Source: Mucilaginibacter sp. L3T2-6
Lineage (GTDB): Bacteria > Bacteroidota > Bacteroidia > Sphingobacteriales > Sphingobacteriaceae
Reading direction: 5' to 3'
NCBI RefSeq assembly: GCF_030519355.1
Contig: NZ_JAUMKC010000002.1
Coordinates: forward strand, 62,001-126,000
DNA length: 64,000 bases
Below are positions 8,554 to 15,709 of this stretch, one piece after another; position 1 is the first letter of the stretch, and every line of letters starts with the position of its first letter. The notes below the pieces were generated by a model, which did no database searches, was not told the origin of the DNA, and was given only the letters and a program-made list of their open reading frames with translations. Both the position numbers and the translations under genes were made by a program.

Positions 8554-9966
8554 ATGAAAAACTTTTTAAACAAGGATTTTTTACTGGAAACCCCGACCGC
8601 ACAACGCTTGTATCATGAATATGCCGCCGGGTTGCCGATAATTGATTACCATTGCCATTTGCCGCCCGACCAAATTGCCGGGGACATTAACTTTCAAAAT
8701 CTGACGCAAATCTGGCTTAATGGAGACCATTATAAGTGGCGGGCAATGCGTGCAAACGGAGTAGGCGAGGAGTACATAACAGGTAACAAGAGCGATTGGG
8801 AAAAATTTGAAAAGTGGGCGGCAACCGTTCCTTATACGCTGCGGAACCCATTATACCATTGGACACACCTGGAGCTTCAGCGTTATTTTGGCATCCACGA
8901 ATTGTTATCGCCAGCCACAGCAAGGAAAATATATGACGAGTGTAATGAGAAATTACAATCGCCGGAGTATAGCGTCAGGAATCTGATCAAAAATAAAAAC
9001 GTCGAAGTGGTTTGCACTACAGATGATCCGCTGGATAGCCTCGCTCATCATGAAAAAATAAAGGCAGATGGTTACAAGGTAAAAGTTCTGCCTGCATTCC
9101 GTCCTGATAAGGCGATGGAGGCGGGCAATGTAAATGCCTTATATACCTATATCAGCAAGCTGGAAACCATAAGCGGCAACGCCATTTCCGACTTCAACGA
9201 TTACCTGGCTGAGCTAAAGAAACGGCATGATTTTTTCGCTGTACACGGTTGCAGTGTATCCGACCATGGACTGGAACATTTATATGCCGAGAAATATACC
9301 GATGATGAGGTTCGCGCGATCTTTACTAAAATACGCAAGGAGCAGGTGCTGACGCCGCAGGAGGTTGGGCAATTTAAATCTGCTATGCTGTATCATTTCG
9401 CGGTTTGGGATAGTGAAAAAGGATGGGTGCAACAGTATCACCTGGGAGCCTTGCGAAACAATAATACCCGTGCCCTTAGCCAGGCGGGCCCTGATACCGG
9501 TTACGATTCTATGGGCGACTTCAGCCAGGGAAGGACCATGTCCCGGTTTTTTAACAGGCTTGAGTCAGAAAATAAGCTTGCCAGAACCATATTGTACAAT
9601 CTTAACCCGGCCGACAATGAGCTGTTTGCAACCATGACTGGCAATTTTAACGATGGAGCGATACCCGGGAAAATGCAGTTCGGCTCGGCATGGTGGTTTC
9701 TTGACCAAAAGGATGGAATGACCAAGCAGCTGAATGCCCTCTCGAACATGGGGTTATTAAGCCGTATGGTGGGCATGCTGACCGACTCGCGCAGCTTTTT
9801 ATCCTACCCAAGGCACGAGTATTTCAGGCGCATATTGTGCAACCTGTTCGGTAATGATATAGAAAACGGCGAATTGCCCAATGATATGGATTGGACAGGT
9901 AAAGTGGTGCAGGACATCTGTTATTACAATGCAAAAAACTACTTTCAATTCGATAAAGCCAAATGA
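8554..9966 (+). CDS. uxaC: Glucuronate isomerase (uronate isomerase)
   Basis: Starting at the ATG at 8554 gives MKNFLNKDFLLETPTAQRLYHEYA and 470 residues, the normal UxaC length. Family motifs are present: PIIDYHCHLPPDQIA near the N-terminus (metal-binding His pair), WTHLELQRYFGI, VVCTTDDPLDSLAHH, VHGCSVSDHGL and the C-terminal MLTDSRSFLSYPRHEYFRR. The enzyme converts D-glucuronate to D-fructuronate and D-galacturonate to D-tagaturonate in the cytoplasm. It overlaps kdgK by 4 bp (ATGA) and heads the run uxaC-kdgK-eda. Confidence 0.95.
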   Translation: MKNFLNKDFLLETPTAQRLYHEYAAGLPIIDYHCHLPPDQIAGDINFQNLTQIWLNGDHYKWRAMRANGVGEEYITGNKSDWEKFEKWAATVPYTLRNPLYHWTHLELQRYFGIHELLSPATARKIYDECNEKLQSPEYSVRNLIKNKNVEVVCTTDDPLDSLAHHEKIKADGYKVKVLPAFRPDKAMEAGNVNALYTYISKLETISGNAISDFNDYLAELKKRHDFFAVHGCSVSDHGLEHLYAEKYTDDEVRAIFTKIRKEQVLTPQEVGQFKSAMLYHFAVWDSEKGWVQQYHLGALRNNNTRALSQAGPDTGYDSMGDFSQGRTMSRFFNRLESENKLARTILYNLNPADNELFATMTGNFNDGAIPGKMQFGSAWWFLDQKDGMTKQLNALSNMGLLSRMVGMLTDSRSFLSYPRHEYFRRILCNLFGNDIENGELPNDMDWTGKVVQDICYYNAKNYFQFDKAK

Positions 9967-11000
9967 GCGCCACCATCCACCATCAACCCGGGAAAATATT
10001 GTCGTTTGGCGAATTGTTGCTGCGGATAACGCCTGATGCCGGCGGCCGATGGCTGAATGAAAACCAACTGCCTTTTTACGTTGGCGGCGCAGAGCTGAAT
10101 GTGGCGACTGCGCTAGCCTTATGGGAACTGCCTTCCAGGTACTTTACCGCTTTACCAAACAATAGCTTATCGGTACAAATTATAAAATATCTTAGCGCTA
10201 AGGGTATCGACACAAGCCCTGTTTCTTTTGGTGATGGCAGGCTTGGGCTATATTTTCTGACCAGCGGACAGGACCTGAAACATGATGCACTGGTTTACGA
10301 TCGTTCAGACTCTGCATTCTCGAACCTGAAACCCGGCATGATCGATTGGGATGAGGTACTGGAAGGTGTAACCTGGTTTCATTTCAGTGCAATTTGCCCG
10401 GCTATCAATCAAAATGTTGCTAATGTTTGTGAAGAAGTTTTGCGGGCCGCATCGGCAAAAGGAATTACAATTTCTGTAGATTTAAATTATCGTTCAAAAT
10501 TGTGGAAATACGGTAAATCGCCCCGGGAAGTGATGCCGGATTTGACGAAATATTGCGATTTGATAATGGGAAATGTGTGGGCCGCCGAAACCATGCTGGG
10601 CATACCGGTGGCGCCGAATATCCATGAATCGGGGCAGCAGAGCATATATTTAAAAGAAGCGTTACACTCTTCGGAAAATATTATGCTGCAATTTCCCAAA
10701 TGTAAGGCTGTCGCTAACACGTTCAGGTTTGATGCATCGTCAGAAATTAATTATTATACCACGTTATATACCGGCGGAAAATTTTACAATTCGCGTACCT
10801 GGCAAACTACGTCGGTTATAGACAAGGTAGGAAGCGGCGATTGTTTTATGGCGGGCATTATATATGGTTTCTACAGAGGCTGGGAGCCGGCGGAAACCCT
10901 TGAGTTTGCCACCGCAGCGGCATTTGAGCAGTTGTTTGTAAAAAGCGATGCGACAGATAAGACAGTGGCAGATATACAAAGCAAGCTGCGCGAAATTTAA
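9963..11000 (+). CDS. kdgK: 2-keto-3-deoxygluconate kinase (PfkB family)
   Basis: A 345-residue sugar kinase. The N-terminal LSFGELLLRITPDAG and the substrate-side GGAELNVATAL, and the C-terminal PfkB signature VGSGDCFMAGIIYGF with the catalytic Asp, are all intact. Position between uxaC and the KDPG aldolase makes KDG kinase (KDG to KDPG) much more likely than fructokinase. The start ATG overlaps the uxaC stop by four bases, so translation is coupled; the aldolase gene follows 21 bp later. Confidence 0.9.
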   Translation: MSATIHHQPGKILSFGELLLRITPDAGGRWLNENQLPFYVGGAELNVATALALWELPSRYFTALPNNSLSVQIIKYLSAKGIDTSPVSFGDGRLGLYFLTSGQDLKHDALVYDRSDSAFSNLKPGMIDWDEVLEGVTWFHFSAICPAINQNVANVCEEVLRAASAKGITISVDLNYRSKLWKYGKSPREVMPDLTKYCDLIMGNVWAAETMLGIPVAPNIHESGQQSIYLKEALHSSENIMLQFPKCKAVANTFRFDASSEINYYTTLYTGGKFYNSRTWQTTSVIDKVGSGDCFMAGIIYGFYRGWEPAETLEFATAAAFEQLFVKSDATDKTVADIQSKLREI

Positions 11001-11021
11001 ATAATTGACTATTACTATATC

Positions 11022-11681
11022 ATGAAAATAAAAAAAGCTGTGTTGAGCAGTATATTGTCTCAAGGTATGCTGCCGCTGTTTTTTTACGAGGATGCCGTGG
11101 TAAGCCTTGAAATAGTACGCACCCTGTATACTGCCGGTATACGGGCAATTGAATATACCAACCGTGGTAAGGAGGCTCTGGACAATTTTAAGGCTATAAA
11201 AAAGGTAGTTAACCGCGAAATGCCTGAACTTTATTTTGGAATTGGGACGGTGAAAAACGTTTCGGACGCCGAGGCTTTTATCGATATAGGCGCCGATTTT
11301 ATCGTAGCCCCCATTGTTAACCCGGAGGTGGGTAAGGTTGCTCACAAGCATAAGTTATTGTGGATACCAGGATGTATGACTCCGACTGAAATTTATTTAG
11401 CCCAGAAAAACGGGGCCGATTTGATAAAGATTTTCCCCGCAAATGTTGTCGGCCCTGGTTTTATCAGCTCAATAAGAGAATTATTCCCCGGTCAGTTATT
11501 TATGCCAACCGGAGGTGTGGAATTAGAGGCGAAAAATATCAGTGGCTGGTTTCACGCGGGAGCCTGTGCCGTGGGTATGGGCAGCAAGCTGATCAGCAAA
11601 AAAATAATGGACAAACGGCAATACGACCAGTTGCATGCTGATACCCTTAAAGCGGTTGAGCTGGTAAAAGCTGCCATGTGA
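11022..11681 (+). CDS. eda: KDPG aldolase (2-keto-3-deoxy-6-phosphogluconate aldolase)
   Basis: A 219-residue class I aldolase. The catalytic Glu lies in IRAIEYTNRG, and the Schiff-base lysine in GADLIKIFPA; the phosphate-binding MPTGGVELE follows. It splits KDPG into pyruvate and glyceraldehyde-3-phosphate, the last step of hexuronate breakdown. The gene belongs to the uxaC-kdgK-eda run with a 21-bp gap. The length fits the Eda family. Confidence 0.93.
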   Translation: MKIKKAVLSSILSQGMLPLFFYEDAVVSLEIVRTLYTAGIRAIEYTNRGKEALDNFKAIKKVVNREMPELYFGIGTVKNVSDAEAFIDIGADFIVAPIVNPEVGKVAHKHKLLWIPGCMTPTEIYLAQKNGADLIKIFPANVVGPGFISSIRELFPGQLFMPTGGVELEAKNISGWFHAGACAVGMGSKLISKKIMDKRQYDQLHADTLKAVELVKAAM

Positions 11682-11807
11682 TAAACCAACCTCAATTATT
11701 TAATGAGCCCAGGCTAATACTATGGCTGAACAGTAGTCTCGCTGGTTCTTGACGCACACTCGCCACCAGTAATGAAAAGACGGTGGTATAATCTTCAATT
11801 AAGATTT

Positions 11808-12824
11808 ATGAAAACATTAGTTTGCACCACACCAGGTCATTTTGAATATCAGGAAGCTGATAAGCCAATCCTGCAAAAGGGATATTCCATAATTAAGATT
11901 AAACGTGTGGGCATCTGCGGTACCGATCTGCATGCCTTCGAGGGCACACAGCCCTATTTTGAATATCCGCGGATATTGGGCCATGAACTGGCCGGCGAGC
12001 TGATTGATTTTGACGATGCCCCAGGTTTTGCAGAGGGTGACCGGGTAACTATCATCCCATATTTCAATTGCGGAAGCTGTGTCGCTTGTCGTAACGGCAA
12101 ACCGAATTGCTGTGTTAATATAAAGGTATTTGGCGTGCACATTGATGGAGGAATGGCTGAGTATATTTCAGTTCCCTCGTCCAGCCTTGTAAAAGGTGAG
12201 GACTTAAGCTATGACGAACTGGCATTGATTGAGCCGCTGGCGATTGGCGCGCATGGTGTGCGGAGGGCCGGGGTGCAGAAAGGTGAATTTGTGTTAGTAA
12301 TAGGCGCGGGGCCGATTGGGCTTGGTGCTATAGAGCTTGCCCGTACCACGGGCGCTAAAGTGATTGCTATGGATGTAAATGCAGGCAGGTTATTGCACTG
12401 CCAGCACCATATGCGCATAGAACATACTGTGAATGCCGCTACAGAAAATTCAGTAGAACGGATAAAGCAAATAACTGGCGGTGATATGCCAACTGTCGTG
12501 ATTGACGCAACCGGCAGTCAAAAAGCCATCAACAATGGTTTTCAGTACATGGCCCATGGCGGCAGGTATGTGCTGATCGGCCTACAGAAAGGTGATATAA
12601 CTTTTAGTCACCCCGAATTTCACAAACGCGAAGCCACATTGATGAGCAGCCGCAATGCTACCCGCGAAGATTTTGAATATGTAATTCATTGCCTGAATAA
12701 CGGGCACATTAATCCTAAAAACTACATTACCCATAAAGTTGGGTTTGATGAGGTTGCCAATAAATTTGAAAGCTGGCTGAAACCGGAGACAGGGGTGATC
12801 AAGGCGATGGTAACAATGGACTAA
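11808..12824 (+). CDS. Zinc-dependent alcohol dehydrogenase (sugar-acid dehydrogenase-like)
   Basis: A 338-residue MDR-family dehydrogenase. The catalytic zinc ligands are in GICGTD and GHE, the structural zinc set is CGSCVACRNGKPNC, and the NAD-binding motif is VIGAGPIGLG. The start chosen is the ATG at 11808 (MKTLVCTTPGHFEYQEADKP); an upstream ATG at 11772 adds 12 residues without similarity. It follows eda after 126 bp on the same strand. Related enzymes (RspB, L-galactonate 5-dehydrogenase) act on aldonates, so it may supply the fructuronate/mannonate or a related redox step missing from this locus. The exact substrate is inference. Confidence 0.8.
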   Translation: MKTLVCTTPGHFEYQEADKPILQKGYSIIKIKRVGICGTDLHAFEGTQPYFEYPRILGHELAGELIDFDDAPGFAEGDRVTIIPYFNCGSCVACRNGKPNCCVNIKVFGVHIDGGMAEYISVPSSSLVKGEDLSYDELALIEPLAIGAHGVRRAGVQKGEFVLVIGAGPIGLGAIELARTTGAKVIAMDVNAGRLLHCQHHMRIEHTVNAATENSVERIKQITGGDMPTVVIDATGSQKAINNGFQYMAHGGRYVLIGLQKGDITFSHPEFHKREATLMSSRNATREDFEYVIHCLNNGHINPKNYITHKVGFDEVANKFESWLKPETGVIKAMVTMD

Positions 12825-12831
12825 GACTGGT

Positions 12832-13653
12832 TCAAAGCGGGCTCCCCTGCCGGTGGCTTATTCTTTCCAGAAAGCCAAGTACGATTTTGTTAAACTCATC
12901 CGGGTGCTCTAAATTGGGCATGTGGCCGGCATCTTCAATTATTACCAGCTTACTGCCCTGAACATTTTGCTGTATCTCTTGGGCTTTGGCTACCGGCGTA
13001 AATTCATCCTGGCGACCGACAATAATCAGGGCAGGAATATCAATATCAGGCAATACCTTGTGCAGGTAATCTATGCGCTCGCAGCGGGCGCGCATGGCAG
13101 TAGCTGCAGCGGCAGGAGAGGTGTGGAGCATCATATTCATCACAAGCTCTGCAACTGCAGGCATTGATTGCACATGGTCGGCTTTAATCATTTTGTGGAT
13201 AGACTCATTGGCGTAACCACCCATACCTTCGCTTTCCATGCGTTCGGCAGCAGCATACCGGGCTTGTTTGGCTTCAGGTGTATCCAGGCTGGCAAATGTG
13301 TCGCAAAAAATCAGGCTTTTTACCCTATGCGGCGCCTGGCGGAATATCTCCATAATAAACTGCCCGCCCTGTGATAGCCCGGCAACATGAAAATTTTGTA
13401 TTTTCAGTTCATCCATCAATGCAAGCGCGTCGGTAGCATAGTCTTCAAAACGCGTGATGCCGGAAGACGGAAGGCTGCTTTTACCATAGCCCCTTAAATC
13501 AGGGGCGACAACCTTATAATACCGGGAAAATACAGCTATCTGCGGGTTCCACATCGTGTGGTCGAATGGATGTCCATGCATTAGCAGTACGGCTTCGCCT
13601 TCGCCGCTTACTTCGTAATATAGCTGGATATTATTTGCTGTTACAACTGGCAT
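12832..13653 (-). CDS. Alpha/beta hydrolase (enol-lactonase-like)
   Basis: A 273-residue alpha/beta hydrolase. The oxyanion loop HGHPFDHTMW, nucleophile elbow GLSQGG, acid in GRQDEFTP and catalytic His in AGHMPNLE are in the right order for the 3-oxoadipate enol-lactonase/haloperoxidase-like group. The ATG at 13653 (MPVVTANNIQLYYE) is used; an in-frame ATG at 13692 would start inside the hairpin at 13675-13707 and adds 13 unrelated residues. It converges with the dehydrogenase gene with only 7 bp between the stops. No aromatic-degradation genes are nearby, so the substrate is unknown. Confidence 0.85.
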   Translation of the reverse strand: MPVVTANNIQLYYEVSGEGEAVLLMHGHPFDHTMWNPQIAVFSRYYKVVAPDLRGYGKSSLPSSGITRFEDYATDALALMDELKIQNFHVAGLSQGGQFIMEIFRQAPHRVKSLIFCDTFASLDTPEAKQARYAAAERMESEGMGGYANESIHKMIKADHVQSMPAVAELVMNMMLHTSPAAAATAMRARCERIDYLHKVLPDIDIPALIIVGRQDEFTPVAKAQEIQQNVQGSKLVIIEDAGHMPNLEHPDEFNKIVLGFLERISHRQGSPL

Positions 13654-13674
13654 GAGAAGATGTTTTGAACGAGC

Positions 13675-13707
13675 AAACTTACAAAGTCCCAAAGACTTTG
13701 TAAGTTT
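13675..13707. terminator. 14-bp perfect inverted repeat
   Basis: AAACTTACAAAGTC and GACTTTGTAAGTTT are perfectly complementary with a 5-nt loop. It lies between the CDGSH gene stop and the hydrolase start (both minus strand), so it probably terminates the CDGSH transcript. The sequence type is also common as a dispersed repeat in Bacteroidota. Confidence 0.6.
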
Positions 13708-13726
13708 AATTATGGTTTAAGAATGG

Positions 13727-13951
13727 TTAAACTTTCTTTGGAGGCAAGTCGAACGCTACGGCATTATGCTCAAAATGCCCTTTGTGCGATCCATCGCAAA
13801 ACGGCTTATTAGCCGAGCGGCCGCAGCGGCAGATAGATACTACCGTACGGCCCTGTAAGCCATATTGATTACCCTGTGCATCTACAATCTCGAAGTCGCC
13901 GTCAACTTTTACTGAGCCGTTGCTGTTTATTGTAAGTCTGGTTTTTTCCAT
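13727..13951 (-). CDS. CDGSH iron-sulfur domain protein
   Basis: A 74-residue protein with one complete CDGSH motif: C41, C43, C52 and H56 in CRCGRSANKPFCDGSH. These three Cys and one His bind a redox-active [2Fe-2S] cluster, as in mitoNEET-like proteins. There is no membrane segment, so it is a small soluble bacterial version; the role is probably electron transfer or cluster handling, not proven in this group. It is transcribed alone, with a perfect hairpin downstream. Confidence 0.92.
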   Translation of the reverse strand: MEKTRLTINSNGSVKVDGDFEIVDAQGNQYGLQGRTVVSICRCGRSANKPFCDGSHKGHFEHNAVAFDLPPKKV

Positions 13952-14170
13952 AAATATTTCAATTTTCTGCGAAGGTAATTAACGTTTGTTGGTCTGCCTT
14001 AAGCAGATGCTTATATAGACGGATTCTAATTAATAGCTATTCACAATTTTTTTTAATTTTTTACGTCACAATATCGTTTGAAATGCGTCTAATATACATG
14101 AAAAAGGCTTTTTTTCGCCTCATCAATACTTGAACCTTATAACCAATTACACATTTACCTAAAGTTAGTC

Positions 14171-14917
14171 ATGAATTACCCCGGTCATACTATCCAGCAA
14201 GACACTGTTGACGAAGCCAGCGTGAAGGCTATTCAACACCAATTAAATAAAAAAGGCTGCGGCCCTGTTAAGATAAGCGGCGATTATAATACAGATACCT
14301 TTAACGCGGTAATGCTCTTTCAAACCCGTTTTAACGATGTTTACGGACGCCCACTGGACGCAGACGGCATTGTTGGCCCCATTACCTGGGCTGTATTATT
14401 CGGCGCAAAAAGTAATAAGGCAATAATAAACGCGCCCAATAAACTTTTAAGAACAGTATTGGAAATTGCTGCTGCCGAAATCGGCGTAACTGATACAAAA
14501 AGTGGTACTAATCCAATCGATAAGTATTTAGATGCATCCGCGGCAGCTAAAGGCAAGCCCTGGTCCATGGCTTTTGTTTATTGGTGTTTTGAGGAGGCCT
14601 GTACGAAACTTAAAGTTGCCAACCCGGTTTTTAAAACAGGCGACGTGCTGTCGGGATGGCGCAAATCGCGCGGCAAGATACTTACCTGTCACGACGCTAA
14701 GGTGAATACTTCGCTGGTATTACCCGGCCAGGTTTTTATCATCGCCACCGGCGGCGGACAAGGGCATGCCGGCTTTGTTGAACGGAATGAAAACGGGTTG
14801 CTTACTACTATCGAAGGGAATATCTGTATCGACAGTGCGGACGGCTCTATCGGCGTTTTCAGGCGCACCGGAAGGTTTATCGATTCTATTAATACCGGTT
14901 TTATACAGTTTGAGTGA
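14171..14917 (+). CDS. Peptidoglycan-binding plus CHAP-domain protein, catalytic Cys replaced
   Basis: A 248-residue protein. Residues about 15-80 form a PG_binding_1 domain (SVKAIQHQLNKKGCG ... DADGIVGPITWAVLFG), and residues about 90-248 a CHAP-like amidase domain. In this CHAP group the active-site block is usually P-W-C-x-A-F-V-x-W; here it reads KPWSMAFVYWCF, with Ser132 (codon TCC) where the nucleophile Cys is expected. The active-site His region GQGHAGFVE (H199) is kept. No signal peptide is obvious. It may be a binding-only or inactive hydrolase, or Cys140 could compensate. It converges with the GDSL esterase gene. Confidence 0.8.
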   Translation: MNYPGHTIQQDTVDEASVKAIQHQLNKKGCGPVKISGDYNTDTFNAVMLFQTRFNDVYGRPLDADGIVGPITWAVLFGAKSNKAIINAPNKLLRTVLEIAAAEIGVTDTKSGTNPIDKYLDASAAAKGKPWSMAFVYWCFEEACTKLKVANPVFKTGDVLSGWRKSRGKILTCHDAKVNTSLVLPGQVFIIATGGGQGHAGFVERNENGLLTTIEGNICIDSADGSIGVFRRTGRFIDSINTGFIQFE

Positions 14918-14998
14918 AGGGGAGCAGAGCCAATGGACAAGAGCCAGAGATCGGGGCAAGAAAGCCCGGGTTTCTAACCTGAGTCTTGGCGGCTGATC

Positions 14999-15682
14999 CT
15001 ATTTTACAAGCACTTCCCGCAGCACCCGCCACACGTTGTTACCCACAATCCTGGCTCCCCCGGCTGTTGGATGTATACCATCCTTCTGATTCAGCTTAGG
15101 CACGCCGCCCACATCCTTTAACAGAAAGGGCATAAAGGTCATGTTATTTTTTGACGCCAGCTGAGGAAATACATCCTTGAAACTGTTGGCGTAAGTAGCG
15201 CCCATGTTTGGCGGTACCTGCATGCCCAATAGCACTAATTTAGCATTTGGGTACTTCGCTTTGACAGCATCTACAATATCCTGCAGATTTTTTGCGGTCT
15301 CGGTGGCCGGTATGCCGCGCAAGCCATCATTGGCGCCAAGCTCCAATACAAAAACGTCTATTTTTTGCCTTAATATCCAGCCGATGCGGGCTTTGCCGCC
15401 AGCTGTAGTTTCACCGCTGACACCGGCGTTGACCATCTTATATGGCAGTTTAGCAGAATCAATTTTATTTTGTACTACGCCGGGGTAAGCTTGTGACGGA
15501 TCATCAAGGCCATAGCCGGCGGTAAGGCTGTCGCCAAAAAATAGAATTGTTTTTTCTGTGGTATTCGAATCGGTTTTAGTGGTATTCGCAGTAGTATCAC
15601 CCGCAGGTTGCGTCTTTTTGCCGCCACAAGCGGCAAGTACCAATATTAATAATGTAATGCTTGATATTTTTAATTTATGCAT
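14999..15682 (-). CDS. GDSL arylesterase/lysophospholipase, lipoprotein (TesA-like)
   Basis: A 227-residue SGNH hydrolase. The N-terminus is a lipoprotein signal (LILVLAACGGKK, lipobox Cys19). All four SGNH blocks are seen: FFGDSLTAGYG (Ser), the Gly in GVSGET, ELGANDGLRG (Asn) and DGIHPTAGG (Asp-His). It is expected to be anchored in a membrane and to hydrolyse esters or thioesters, like TesA. It lies 28 bp downstream of the FtsX-type permease gene in an apparent ybbA-ybbP-tesA order, the same association seen in E. coli. Confidence 0.9.
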   Translation of the reverse strand: MHKLKISSITLLILVLAACGGKKTQPAGDTTANTTKTDSNTTEKTILFFGDSLTAGYGLDDPSQAYPGVVQNKIDSAKLPYKMVNAGVSGETTAGGKARIGWILRQKIDVFVLELGANDGLRGIPATETAKNLQDIVDAVKAKYPNAKLVLLGMQVPPNMGATYANSFKDVFPQLASKNNMTFMPFLLKDVGGVPKLNQKDGIHPTAGGARIVGNNVWRVLREVLVK

Positions 15683-15709
15683 TTCTTTAACCTTTCACCT
15701 TAATCCTTT

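Noticed and set aside
10764..11351. 195-codon minus-strand frame opposite kdgK and eda
   Set aside because: It is a shadow of two genes with catalytic motifs on the plus strand.
13654..13692. Longer start of the alpha/beta hydrolase at 13692
   Set aside because: The start would be inside a 14-bp perfect hairpin and the extra residues are unrelated to the family.
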